This document shows positions 23,905 to 38,900 of a stretch of DNA of 64,000 bases, piece by piece. Both the position numbers and the translations under genes were made by a program. Under the pieces are notes generated by a model. That model saw only the letters and a program-made list of their open reading frames with translations, ran no database searches and had not been told where the DNA came from. The first letter of the stretch is position 1. Each line of letters opens with the position of its first letter. The DNA comes from Globodera rostochiensis (taxonomy: Eukaryota; Nematoda; Chromadorea; Rhabditida; Heteroderidae), in contig JAEVLN010000026.1 in the NCBI GenBank assembly GCA_018350325.1, positions 744,001 to 808,000 of the forward strand, read 5' to 3'.

Positions 23905-26900
23905 ATGGCACTTTTACTGCTTCCGTTGCTCGCCTTTGTGGCGGCCCAGGATGGCACCAAAAGGCAGCAAAATGGCCAAAGTTTTAATGACAACAACAAT
24001 GCGGAAAGTCGACGAGCAGTCAATGGCACTGAGGTGGAAAATTGTTTTTGTTTGTTTTGAATTGAATTGAAAACAAAAAGATATTTTAAATATTTTTTCA
24101 GTTTGTGCTTGAATGCCCTCGGGCAGCAAATTTGGTCCGCACACACATGGCACCCGATTTTGAGCATCCCCAGCTGGTGAGGCGATTGGATTGGCTCCAT
24201 GACGGGGCACTGGTCGCCAGCTATCAACAGGTTGAGTGAGAATTGAGGGCATTTTTCTTGGACAAAAATTGTTTTCCTGGCAAAATGTTTATTATATTTT
24301 GTTGAAAAGTCCAGGATCATGGAAATGATCAGGATCCGGGATTTTTCAGGGTTTAAAAGATATTTTAGGAAAAACCAGGATTCCGGATAGGAGTCCTGGA
24401 AGATCATATCCGGGCTCTAATTATATATTCAATTTAAATTAATTTGCAAAAATACATAAAAGAAATTTTTGTTTTTTTATAATAAAATTTATGCAAGCTT
24501 AAACCAGATCATATCCGGGCTCTAATTATATATTCAATTTAAATTAATTTGCAAAAATACATAAAAGAAATTTTTGTTTTTTTATAATAAAATTTATGCA
24601 AGCTTAAACCAACGCCCATTTTTTATAACCAAAAATTTTCTTTGTTTTTATATGAAATTTGAGAAATGCTTTTTTCTCATCATTTTTCACAGCAATTTCC
24701 TCGCTCATTCTTAAAACCCAAGCTGCGTTTGTTCCCATTCCCACACACTTATTATTTAATTCAAAAAATATTCATACCAACTCGAAATTTGAGGAGCTCT
24801 CAAACTATTGAATGTGGAAAACAAAATTGGTATGAGATAAGCTGAAAAAAATTAAAAAAGTTTGAAATAATTATGCAAATATTTTAAAGCATCGATTTTT
24901 CAATTTTTGAACGGGTTATTTAAATAATCTTACATTATTTGAAAAGCAGTTAAAATGTACATGGTTTTTATAGGTTTATTTATTTTTTATCTTTTAATTT
25001 TGCGGAAATCATTTTCAAATTTGCCCCTTAAGGGTGTGTTATGGCAACACTGTTGTGGCCATCATTTTTTGGCCAATATTTTATGCCTTATTCCTCCTCG
25101 CCTTGGGCGATGATGACAAAATTTTGCCTTGTTGAAGGACTTCAATATTTTTATTTGCCGACGGCACTTATTTTGGAGGTTGCCAAAGAAATTGTTATGC
25201 CCCCCGGCGGGGGTGGGGCAGTCCCAAATAAACACACTTGAATTACCTTATGGAAAGCATTGGAGAGTTGAAAAAGTGGGGAAAAATTAAGGTTATTTTT
25301 GAAAAGCGAAATGTTTTTTTGGAAATCTCGAATCATGAGCCAAGTTTTGAGATTGAGTTTTTGCATAAATTTCGATCGATTGGTCCTCAATTTGCGTTTT
25401 CGAATCCACAGAAAACTAATCAAATTTTCTAAGTTTCTCTGCTTGGAATCTCGACATTTTGACCTTTATGAACGGCAAAAATGGATTATTTGGACGAAAA
25501 ATAAATTTTTTTTTACGCCAAAGAATTGATTGCTTATTCATTCACTTTTACCACCAAGTACCGTACACCTCCCTTCTGTAATTAGGGTACTGTTGTTTCA
25601 ACCTCTCTTTGGACTTTGTTGTTATTCACTGCGCCAAAATTGGGCCGATTTTGTCTTTCACCCATTGCCCGCGCCGTTGTGCCCCAATTGTTTATGCGCT
25701 TTTCTTCTTCCTCCGTTGACTCCTCCAAAGACTTTGTGGACGGGGGGCACGGGGGGGGGGTTAAATGGCCTTTCCGGGCAATAAATTTTAGCCCCCCCCC
25801 CCCCTCCTCCGCCCCGTCGGCACCGTTCTGCCGTCCGTGCCGTCGTCGTCGTTGTTAGGGGGGACGCGCAAATGACCCTTCCGTGCCAAATGGACCATTT
25901 GGTCAGGCGGGGGGGGGGGCAGGGGCAGCACCACTTTGCTTCTGCTTATACAACCTGTTCATGCACATTTTGGGTTGTGAATATGGAATTGGATAGTTGG
26001 TGTCAATTTTCATGTTAATAAAATAATAATGTGGCAAATTCAGAAAATGCCAAGCAAAGATACATATATAAAGTGGCATTACGAAAAAATTTCTTTTAAA
26101 TAAAAATTGTTTCAAAATTTGATATGAATTTTTTATAAGTAGGATTTTTTTTGGAAACATATACTATTTTTTTTATTTATAATTTTGAATTCAGTTTTTG
26201 AATTATATTAAAACTTGGAATTATTAATTTACATATTAATAAACTCAGACAATATTTAATAGATACAAAACTCAAATTTTAAATATTTATGAAAATTTAT
26301 TCGATGTGACTGACTGACATATGAAGAAATTAATAAATTATGCAAAATGTGCAGCATGAATGTAGGAGTGAGTAGTCGATGAATGATTATTATTATCCAA
26401 TGGCAAAATTGAGAAAATTAAATTTTTAATAGCATAATGATCTGCATGTGTGAGGTCCACCATTTTTTGTTTTCTTCAAAATTTTCTCTAATTTTCGATA
26501 AACCGTCATAAAACTTTTGTGGACCATCCATGAGGAAATTGCCGCATCGTCTTCAACAAATTAGAGCAAAACTTTGCAGCAGCAGAAGGGTTGGAGGCCC
26601 TCCCCCCCAAAGGCTTTATGCAAAAGCGGAAAAGACCAATTTCCAAAAAGGCGCTCATTCCGTTGCTTCTACAATTGGGCAAGGCTCAATCAACATCATT
26701 GGATAAGGCAAAATTGGCCCCGGGGGGGGGGGGGGGGGGGTTGGAGACAAACTCGTAAAATGTGCCCCCGGGGGAGCACAGAAAGTGCCGGAATAAGAAA
26801 ACGCAGAGATATTAAATTTGGAAGTGATATTGGGTAAATGAATTGAGTTGTTAAGCTCAATTTTAGTCGTCATCGAATTCAGAGTTAAAAATTATGAATT

Positions 26901-29900
26901 AGATAAAATCACAAACAAAAAATTGTTCAAGAATAGAAAAAGTAACCGAAAATATGAAATAAGCATACCAAAAACCGGGATAATTTTGTTTCACGGTAAT
27001 TCTGAACAACTCAACACAAAATTTTAGGTAGGTATTTTAAAATTTTATTTTTGAGCTTTTTACAAATACCAAAATTTTTTTTAAGTTGGGGGTATATTAA
27101 GACAAATTTGATTGCATTTTTGTTGTTTTAATTTTAAATTTTTAAATTTAATTTGCCCCCAGGAATTTCTGTCCGACATCAACCAACAGTGGTGGGTGTC
27201 CGGCAATCGGTACACGCTTCGCCGGCCATTCTTCGAGCTGCGCATTGCCCCGCTGCTGCCCCATGACGCGGGGCTGTGGCAGTGCCGGCTAGAGACGGAC
27301 CCGCTGTTTGAAGCAGAATTGCCGCAACGGGTTGCCATCGAATTGCTCGTGTTAGGTGGGTGCAAAAAATAAAAAAATTGTTTAAAATAATTTGAAATAA
27401 AAATAAATAAATTCGGCATTATTTTTTAACAAAAAAATCAAATTAGCGTTGGTCCCCGACCCCCGACGGGGTTTTCGTCCCAGACTTTTTTGATTTTTCG
27501 GGGTTTTTAGTGGGAAACCCTCGGGATTTGGTCGTTGACCCCCGAGCAAAAATAAATTGTTTAAAATAATTACAAATAAAAATAAATAAATTCGGCATTA
27601 TTTTTCGTCCCCAACCTTCGACCTTTCCCACCCCCGAGGGATCGGGAGCCAACCCTAAATTAAATCAATGATTTGATCAAATATTTGAAAACTTCCAATT
27701 TACAATGGCGCTGCTCAAGGTCATCCCCCCGAGGAGTATGATTTTCCCACCCATTCAGCTCCTCCTCCTTTTTATACTCATTCGCCCATTGTCATAATGT
27801 CCTTCAATCGGTAACATAAGTGTTGGCGCCCCGGTCATTCTGAAAAATCTTTTGGAAAGGCCGTTCAGAAAAGTTTTTCACTCTTTGATCGTGTCAAAAA
27901 TTGTTTTTTTTGATCAAAAACTTTAAATGCATAAGCTTTTTTTATAGATTTTTTAAAATGTCAAATGCTAAAGAATTAAATTTCCTAATGCATTTATGGC
28001 AACCATTGGGATGTTTGGGAGGGGAATTTGCTTTCAAATCCCTCCCATCCATCAATTTTTTGTCCATTTTGCCATATAATGTCCCAATGTCATCCGAAAG
28101 CTGGGGGGCACATGCTGTGCCTTGTGTAGCCATTGCGCGTCCAAATTGATGCGTTTATGAGGGAAAGCGCATTTAAGTCTCTGAACATAATGGGCAGCGT
28201 AATTTGGGCGGGGGGGGGGGAATTCAAAAATGCAATAAAATAAAAATTGGATGTTTGAAAATTTTAAAAAAATCAAAATAAATTATTGGCTGAAGTAAAT
28301 GCAAAAAAATATTTTTTAAACAGAAAAACTAAATAGTTTTTATAAATATGTAAGGCCAAGTTCTTTCAGAGCCAAACGGTGTTTGTTAAGAAGAATTTAG
28401 TAAATTTTTTACCATTCTTGCGGTTTGTTGAAGCACCGGGTGGGTTTCCCGAGGCCGTATTCGAGTGTTGGAAATTGGTTAAAATTGGAGTTGGTCCCCG
28501 ACTCTTCATGGACTAGAAAGACGGGTGTCGTTCAAGGTTGCGAAAAAAAATTTCTCGAAATTATCGAAAAATTTTGACCCAACCCTAGTGTCGGTGATAA
28601 GGTCTCCGGAGATCCAAGCAGGTTGTTTTACTCGATCAGTTTGAAATGAAAGTGAATTGAAAATGCTAAAGTTTTTGTTATTATAAGACAAAAAAATATA
28701 TCAATAGTGTCTTTGTATTGTTTGTTATGCAAAATTTCAAATATTGCTAATTGTCCGCCTTCTCAAGCAGTTCCCGGGTCCATCTTGACCAGCTCCAACT
28801 CGTCGAACAGTTCTTCCATCACATACTTTTCCTGTACGTGACCAACCACTCGTAGACGAAAGTTTGCCATTGTCTCGTGGTTCCACAACTGCCAAGCATT
28901 GCGCTCCCCGTCATACAAAATGTTGACATTCGGAATTTGTGGCGATCTTGGACTTTGTGCACGCGCTTTCTGTAAACTTTTGAACAATTGGCGTTCTTTT
29001 GAAGCGATGCCATTTATTTGAAAGCGCATTCGGTCGAATTGGTGATCAGGACGATCGATCAACAAATTTTGCTGAATATTTCAATTTTTATCGGAGTTCA
29101 AAAATTCTATTTCCACTAACTTTGATCGCCTTAAAAATTGCATTTGGCTCGTAGTGAACGTTTGAAGTAACAACAATTTTTGAAAATCGGACGGAGTACT
29201 GCTCGAATTCGTTGAGCAGAAATTGCACAAAATTATCCTGCATAAATCCTTCCGTGATTACCAATTCATCCATATCATCAGATCGTTGCATTGGTGCCGA
29301 CGTTTCGCCAACCTAAAAAATTACGACGATAAATAAAAATCTATATTTTTAAAATTAAGCAATTTTTTTGATTAAAACGACTTTTTAGTGCTTATAATAA
29401 TGCCCTACTTAGCGTTTTTGAGCATAAATGCCTATGCCATTTTTTGTAAATTTTTTAAGAAAAATGCTTCCCCCGGGGGCTCTATTAGAGGAAATACGGA
29501 GCCCCCGAGAGCTCTATTAGAGGAAATACGGTATAAGCATTTTAATATAACTAAATTATATTTAAAAACACAATTTTAAAAAGCTTATGAACCAACCACC
29601 ATCGAATTTGTATGGTCATATTTTGACCAAATTTTCTTCATGATGGCTTTTTGAACGCACTGTTGCAGTTGCATTTTTTGAAATTCAGCTTGGATTGCTT
29701 CATGTTGAGCGTGTTCAAGTTGCCAATGGTTGTACAGTTGGTCAAAGGATTTTTGTTGAAGCTTATGCAATTCTTCAAGCTGACTTTTCTCGCGCTCAAG
29801 CGTCAATATTCTGGCGTTGAGACGGCTAATTTGTGAAGCGATGCTTTCACCCTCGACATGCGAGTCGCGCGAGCCTATTTTTATTATTTTATTTTTTGCT

Positions 29901-32900
29901 TTTTTAAAATTAATTTAATAAAAGTTTATTTTATTTAATTGACGGGTATTTTTTTTTTGAAAATTTGGTAATTTTTTACTTGCACTAGCCTGCCCCGAAT
30001 TGTGCCCATCAGAGCTTGGCGAGTCGGGACCAATCAAAAACTCATCACCAACGCCAAAACAAAGTTCAATCAACTTTGAGATCAATAAAAAGCCAATTGT
30101 TTGAAACTTTTTCATTTTTTTGGGGGAAAAATACTCAATGATTTAATTCTTCAAATATAATAATATTATGGCGTAATGCAAGACATAATTGATTTATTTA
30201 TGTTGTAAAATTGTAAAAAACGAGAGATGACAAATAATATTTATTGATTAAAATAGCAAAATAACAAAATAGTTTGTGCGTAAGATAAAAATGCTTACGT
30301 TATTTGAAAAACATTTGTTTTTAAAGAGTTGTACGTGCCCGGATTTTGTTTAAGAAATAAAATCCGGGATTCAGATATTGATCAACTTTTATCCGGCACC
30401 GGGAGAGACCAGTAAAATTAAGTCTGACAACATTAAAATTAAATTTAAGAACAAAATTTATGATAACGGATCAAGAATTGTGGGTCGGGGTCGGGAATTG
30501 AGGTCGGGGATGACCCAATTTTGGGGTTTGGGGTCGGGAATTAAGGTCGAGGACGACTCAATTTTGGGGCTCGAGGTCGGGGATTGGGGTCGGGAATCAA
30601 CCCTGTATAAAGCATATTCGATAGATCCAAATCTCAGTGCCAGGTTGTTTTTTTAATTCCGCGACTTTATTAAAATGTTTGCAAATTTTTTAGTTCGTCC
30701 GCCGGTGCCACCGAAGCCGACAGTCGTAAAGCATTCGGACCGTTCGGCCACATTGCAATGGGCCCAATACGCAAGTTCGGCCGCGCATCAGCCAATAATT
30801 CGGTTCTCGATTTTGGTGGCCAAAACGGAGGACGGATCGTTGCGAGTGGTTTCCACACCGGACAACAGAACGGTCAAAAAAATTGTTTTATTTTATTTTT
30901 TTAGCAAAGAAATAAACATTTTTGTTCAAACAAAAACATTTTTTTATGTATTTGATTTTTAAATTTTCTACTGAAAGATTTTTAAATTTTCAATAGGGGT
31001 TGGTTGTACGAGACTCGGATTTTTGGGGAAAACCGGGACCATTATAAGAGAGTTATGAAGAAATTTGAAAAACCGGGACCAAAATTTCAGTATCAAAATG
31101 AAAAAATAGCATATTTCAATACTGGTCACTGTCCCATACAACCCAAAATTTTTAATTAATTTAATTAAAAATAATTTTAGACCATCAAAATCGATGGACT
31201 ATGGCCAAACACACGCTATTCCTTTTCCGTATTATTTTTTATTCTTTTTAATTAATTAGCAATTTTACTAAATTTCAAAAAAAGGTTCGTGCTGAAAATG
31301 CCGTCGGTGAAAGCGCTTTTGGAGCAGAAGCTGCTTTTCGTACAGTTGGCCAAGGCAATAAGCATAAAATATATGTTATAAATTTAATTAAAAACCCAAA
31401 TATTTTATAAATATTCAATTGTGTTCAAAGACCGTAAACCCATTAAAAATTTTAAACAACAAATTTAATCAATTTAATTTAAGCCCCTCGAACAGCTCCA
31501 AAGATTACATCACTCACAAATGGAACAACTCCATTCTGCGTGGAACTGAGTTGGGATTTTCCGGAGCTGGAGAAGGAAATCACGCCAATTGTCGGATTTC
31601 GAATTATGGTTAATATAAATATAATTAAAAAAATATATTTTTATTGAATTTTAAATCAATTTTAGATCCATCGTGTTGGAACAGGCGCCTTGCGTGAGTG
31701 GTATGTGAAGGGAAACAAAGTTCGGGCCCAAACGCTTTGCACATTGGAAGCGTATGGTAAAAGTTTTATAATTCTTAAATAAAATATTTTAATCAGTAAA
31801 ATGATCAGACAAACTTTCTCAACTGATCAAATTTAACACAAAATTCAGTGTCAATCATTTTACGCCAAAATTTAGTGTCAATCATTTTACGCTTCAGTTT
31901 TCTAATTCAATTTTTTTGTCGTGGCAAAGTCGTCAACGTTTAAGACAAAGGGTTCAAAATCCTGTGATAAAATGTCCACTCTTGAAGATACAATGTCCAC
32001 TTTCCTCTTTTGAGTTAAAATGTCAAATTCCTCTTCTTATATACATATGATAAAGTGTCTAATTGTATTTATGTTAGACATTATGAAAGTGTGCAAAATT
32101 TAGCGGATTATGTGCTAACAATTGAAGCAGACAACGGTTTTGGGTACTCACCTGGCGAGACGATGCCGTTCCGTACGGACGAAGTTAAATTTTAAATTTG
32201 TTGTTTTTTATGTTCATATTTAATCATTTTAATTTAATTATTTTTAAAGAGTGCGCCCGATGATCCACCCCAATTAATACAAATTCGTCCGGTTGTCCGT
32301 GGTGAAGCGCTCTATTTGACATGGCGAGAGCCCTCACGTCCCAATGGAATTGTTACGGATTATGTCATTTATTTTAAGGTAAAAATAAAATATTAGAAAT
32401 TATTCTTTATTATAGAAACTAGCCAAACAATTTTTGGGATTGGGGCGATCCGTTGACTAAACCCCAATCCCAAAAAACCCGCCCAAAAGTGGTTGGTCGG
32501 GATCCCGGCTCGGAATTTTGACAAATCCCGATCTTCATCAGTCCCAAAAAAAATTTTGACGGGATCCCGATCAGGGATTTACGAGATTAAAAATTGTCAA
32601 AATTGCTTGAGGCGCCGTCGAATATGTTATTTTTATGAGATTTGCAATTAAAATTTTTTTCCCACTAAGAATTCAAAAAAAACTTGGTCGGGATCCCGAA
32701 TAAAGAATGTAATTCTAAATTATATTTTCAGGAAAAAACTTACAAAATATATTTTCTTTTTAATATTAGACTAAAAATTAGAAATTATGCATTTTTTTCG
32801 TTTTAGGATATTCCATCAAAAAGAGAAATGAGCCGTCTCTCACTTTCCGTGTCGCCAAATGAACCATCAAAAGCGTTTGCTTACAACTTGACAAAACTTT

Positions 32901-35900
32901 GTATACATTTTGCCAAATTTGGGACCCAAAATTTGAATGGCATTTTGAATTTTTAAGTGCCAACCACTCGGTACAAAATACAATTGGCAGCAGCAACATC
33001 AAAGGGTGAAGGAATGAGAAGCGAAGCTTTACTTGCCGACACCGATTATTCTGGTGGGAATTTTTAAAAATATTATTTATATTTTAAGATAAAAAACATT
33101 GTTAAAACAATTTTTTTTTAAATTTTAGCGTCTCGAGAAACTCCCGCGGTGACTAATTTGAGCTTTTCCTGTGACAATTCGTTGCTCACGCTCCAATGGA
33201 CCATCGTCCCATCGGCCATTCCCACGGGTGCAAACGCCAATTTTCGAATCAATTTATTGTCCTCGCTTGGCCAAAGCCGAATTTTCAACGTTTCGGCATC
33301 GGAAACATCTCAGAAGGCATAAATTTCAAAATCAAATCAAAAGTTTAGCCTTCCAAAAAAAAATCAATTGATAAAAAACAAGGCTCCTTAAAAGTAAAAT
33401 TTACAACAAAAAAAGATTAATCGTTCATTCAAAATAAAACAATTTTTTAATATCGTACTTTTAATGGGGTCGGGGTTTTTTTGGGGGAAGGGGGGGGGGG
33501 TTTCGGGGGCGGCATGTCGTCGGGACTCTTCGGGGGCGGCTGTCGGGGAGCAACTAGAGACCGGAAACTTGGACCCAAACAATATTTGGTCAAAAGTATT
33601 GGCCCAATTTTTATACAAAACACCCCAAAAATTTTTTGGTTTTGGGTTTTGGTCCGGACTCTAGGAGCAACCCTATTTAAAAATTTTTCTTTTTTTGCTA
33701 AAATTTAATATATTTTTCTCATTTTAGCTTTTCATTGACAAAGTGCAGCAAAGTGAACGCATTTCATTGACCATTTTGGCAACGGTGCAGAGTCGCGCAG
33801 ACCCAACAATTTGGCTGGACGGGCCCAGCTCAGCGCCAGCACATTTTGTACTATTAGCAGCTGGTCAGCAAAGCAATTTATTATTTGATTTAATTAAAAA
33901 ATATAGGTTCAAATTTAATTTTTAATTCACTCAAATAAAACCCACGAATAAAAATGAAATTACCATTTTTTAGGTTGGAAGTGCCATTTTCGCTCAACTG
34001 CATGTCCTCAAGCACTTTCGCTGTCCAAAACTACAATTTGTGAACATTTTGCCACCCATTCAATAAACACGCAACAATTATTCGGTGGTCAACAAGCTGA
34101 TCAGCAAAGAGGCGACGCCAATGGCGTAATGCCAATATTAAAATTAAAAATTATTTTAATATGTATTTATATATATTTTTTTTTACGAATAGCTTATCAT
34201 CAGAGAAGCCCAAAACATTTTTCTAAAAATTGCTTAAAAAAATGCAATACCGAAAATATATTCCTAAAAAATCAAAAAAAAATTTGTAGACCCCTAAAAA
34301 ACTTGGACCAACAAATTTTTGCCCAAACATTTTCTGTTTAAATTAAAATGATTTAATTTAAATAAATAAATAATTAAAAAAATTTAGCCCTTCGTTTTTC
34401 TGATTTTTGGAGCTGCGATTACGTTAGCAATTTCTGTGCTTTTCACATGCATATTGCGAAGGTTTGAGACCAATTTTTAGAAGAATAAAAATTATTTCAT
34501 CATTTTTTAAGACGTTGTTTTTTGTTCAAAGCATTTTTACGGCACAAAAAGGACAAAAAAAATCATCAAAAACGTGGGCCTTTATTGGCGGAGAAGGGCC
34601 ACCACATCAGACATAAAGGCGCTGAAAGCACTTCATTGGTTCAGCGCGGGACGAACGGTTCAAATAATTTACGGCAATTGAAAAATGGCATTTTATATAT
34701 TTAAAACATTTTATCTCTTTAAAATTGTGATCAAAAGGGACTAAAATTAATAATAAAAAATGATTACCTTTAGTTTAACTTATTTAGGTAAAATTAAAAA
34801 TTTACCAGTGAAATTAAATTTTTGGAACCAAGATTTTTAAATTTTGCCCGATTGGTGATTATTCAAGAAAATCACGAAACGGAATTGCCTAAAAAGTCTG
34901 AGTGCTATACTCGGAGGTAAAAACCCGCCCGAAGTCCGGTGCGGTCCGCGCATCCACTAGTTAGATTAAATATTTTAATGCATTTTTTCATTTTATCGTT
35001 CTTTTTAATCAATTAATTTTGAATTTAAACTTGCATTTTTCAAGCCGAAAATTATTTTTTATTTAAATTAACTTTTTAGGTGTCCAGGACAGCGTTGTGC
35101 TGCCGCCGATCACAGTGCCAAACGGCGCCGCCGGCACACACACATTGAACAGCAGCAACAACATTTTCAGCGGTGCAGAAACAACAAATTCTGGGGACGC
35201 AAGTTGCTGTGATGGCCCGGAGGATGGGGATGATGATGAACCGGAGGAATTGTTGGGGATGAATGACGGAAGAGCAGCGACCACCACTGTTTCTGTGCTC
35301 CATTTTGATGCATATTTTGAGGAAATGAGTGCCAATGCCAATGCCGGCTTCAAGCGTCAGTTTAAGGTCCGTTTTGTTTGGCATATTGCCAATTATAATA
35401 TTAAAATAGAGTGAGGGAAGCGCACTGTGCCCCCCAGATTAAGCACCGTTGACTCCCCGGACCAGATTAAGCACCGTTGACTCCCCGGATGAAATTGGGG
35501 GAAGGGGAAAGATGGGGAGGATGCCTGGGCCCTGGGCATTGGTGATGGACTCGCCCAACTCTCCGATCCAACACTGACGATAGAGTTTATTCCGTAAGCC
35601 TCTGCACAACGACCGATGGAAAAAGGGAACAGAGGGATGAAGACTGATCGCTGGGGGAACAGAGGGGAACAGGATGAAGCAATGTGGGCGGGGACATTGT
35701 TGAAATGGATGAATGTGATCATAAAAGGGGTGAAAGTCCAGCAGTTTGTTGAGGGGTGAATTGAATGGGAGATGCCGACCGGAAACCCTTACAATAGCGT
35801 GGTTTAATTAAGTTTATTGACATATTTTATCAAAGACAAAAATTTGAATTAGGTAAACATTATTACAAATATTTAAACTTTATGCGCGTCAGTAAATAAA

Positions 35901-38900
35901 AACAAATTATGTTGCAGTGTAAAAGTTAAAATTAAATATTTTCAATTTTGTAGGAACTCGAATTGGACACATTGGCCATGTTAGAACGAGAGCAAGCCGC
36001 GGCATCAGTCAGTGAAAATTGCGCTAAAATGATGCCGTCGAGTTGCGTAAATGGCATAATGAGCAACAATGAGGGAGAGAAATTTAAAAATCGGTAAATT
36101 TTGTAAAAACAAATTAAAAATCGGTAAATTTTGTAAAAACAAATTAAAAATCGGTAAATTTTGTAAAAACAAATTAAAAATCGGTAAATTTTGTAAAAAA
36201 GGGTTGTTTAAAGATAAATTTAAAAATTGGCCACTTTTGCAAAAAAAAAAGGTTATTTAAAAATAAAACTTTAAAAACCGGTAAATTATTAAAACAAAGG
36301 TTATTTAGAAAATTTAATCGGTAAATTTCGCAAAAAAGGGTTATTTAAAACGAGAAATTTAAAAACCGATAAATTTGTAAAAATAAATTTCAAATTTAGT
36401 TATGTGGATGTGATCGCATTGCCGCGGAAGAGCCGAATTCAACTTGGGGACAGGAAAGGATGCCGTCAGCATTACATTAATGCAAATTATGTGGACTCGT
36501 GCGATGTGAAGCGGGCATACAGTAATGCTTGTTTGGTTACTGTAGAATCCTTTTTTTGTATACTGTAAACTAATAATAAATCAACGGAGCCCGATTGATT
36601 CGTTTTTTGTGTGCTATAGAGAGAAGCACAAAAATGAGAAAGAAGGCTGTTAAAGAGCAGAGAAAAAGATTTATTAATTTTTTTAAAATAATTAAAATAA
36701 AGTTTAAATATATTTTTAGTTGCAACACAGGCCCCACTTCCACACACATTCGCCGACTTTTGGGCAATGGTTTGGCAGGAACGGAGCAATGTGTTGGTTG
36801 CGCTGACCAACATGGTGGAAAGTGGCATGAAAAAATGCGACCAGTTTGGACCATAATTTGAATATTTAAATAAAACTAAAATAATAAATATTATTTGTAA
36901 ATTATTAAAAATAATAATATTTAAAAAAAACTTTTGTTTTTGTCAGATATTGGCCAAATTGTACGGGCGATTTTGTTCAAGCTGATGATTTTCGCATAAC
37001 ATTGAATGCGCAACGAACAAATTCTATTTTCACACATCGAGTGCTGCAGTTGACCAAAACGGCATCATCCAATGGAAAAGGGGTAATATAATTTAATTAA
37101 TTACTATTAACGAATAAATATTTATTACGAATTTTTATATTTTAATAAAAAAATTTAATGCAAATATTTAAACGTAATCAGGTAATATTTTTGTAATATA
37201 TATTAGAATATTATTAATTTAATTAATTGACTCGTAAACAACTAAACTGATCAATAAGGACGACATTGAACGCACTGTACATCAGCTTCATTTTATGGCC
37301 TGGCCGGTAATTGTTTAACAATTTTGTAAATCACAAAAAAATGTTCCATTTTAATCACAAAATCCTTTTTTTATTATTTGCAATAAAATGTATTAACATA
37401 TATTTTTCAGGATCATGGAGTGCCGGATAGTCCCTTCCCACTTCTCCATTTCATTAATTATGTTGCCGAACTGATCCAGTGCCCGACAGCAACGGCATTT
37501 TCCGCAAATGTAAACGGCACATTGGCAATTGCTGCTGAATCTGCTCCATGCGTCGTCCATTGCAGTGCCGGACTGGGCAGATCCGGTGCTTTCATCCTCA
37601 TTGACAGTTTACGACGGCATTTGGTAACTATTTCAGAGTTTTAAATGGCTTAAATATGATAACAAACAAAATTAGAAAAATTCTAAAAAAAATTCATTTC
37701 AAATCTATGAATATTTTTATCCAAAATTTAGTTTTTTATATTAATTCGACACCCCAACGGGGAGCAAAAAAGTCGGGGACGGGATTTCTCGGGGTTGAAA
37801 ACTTTGTAGATCGGGGTGAACAAGTACTAGTCGGGGACGGGGTTGTCGCAGGTGTAACTGTCCGTGCTGGGTCGTTTCGTAAATTCCGCCACTATGGGCG
37901 TTTCGTAAATCCGCCACATTTATTTTATGAAATAGTTGTAGACATTATAACTTTATACACCCCGCACTAAATCTGTTAAACCTTATATCAATGGAAAGCT
38001 CTAAATGAGTAGAAAAAGCAATACAGCAAAGTTGAAGCGATTGGATAAGTATTAAAAAAGTTATAATGTAAAATTGCCAAAAATTGGGTTTTTTTCGTAG
38101 TTTTCTGATCATAACTTTTTAAAACTTGATTTACTGCTTAGTTTAGTTTTACAAATAGTTGCTACTCATTTAGAGCTTTCCATTGATATAAGGTTTAACA
38201 GATTTAGTGCGGGATGTATAAAGTTATAATGTCTACAACTATTTCATAAAATATATGTGGCGGATTTACGAAACGCCCTGGCGGATTTACGAAACGCCCA
38301 TAGTGGCGGAATTTACGAAACGACCTAGCACCTAACTGTCGGGGTCAGTGTTGGAGAATACCAAAACAATCGGGGACGGGGTTGGGTTTTTCGGGGTCGG
38401 AAAATGACCCAAAACAGCCGGGGTTGGTGTGGGGTTTTTTTAGGGTTAAATAGTCGGGGGTGAACAAGTAGTCGGGGACGGGGTCGGGGTTGTCGGGTTC
38501 GGGGTGTCAACTCTAATTTGAATGCTTTAAACACAAATCAATTATTTTTATTATCTTTTTTTAGCTTAGCTGTGATCGCATTGATGTTGTTGACCAGTTG
38601 CGAAGAATACGTCGACAGCGTGCCCAACTTGTACAAACGCTGGAGCAATTTATTTTCTGCCATGAGGTAGCCGATATTGATTTTTTTATTATTCGGGAAC
38701 GGATCGATATGCACCAAAAATGCGCATACCGTAAACTCTCTGTTAATCCCACCCTCTCTAAATAATCCCGCCCCCTCGGAGGGGGTGAACTCACAAAATC
38801 CAGCCATTTCCTCTTTAATAATCCCGCCCCCTCTAATAATGTCGCCCTTTCTGAGTAGGTTGAAAAATAATCCCTTAAAAGAGTGTTTACGGTATAAATG

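Noticed and set aside
35097..35414. Independent 105-codon gene
   Set aside because: It is exon 18 of the receptor phosphatase read into the following intron.
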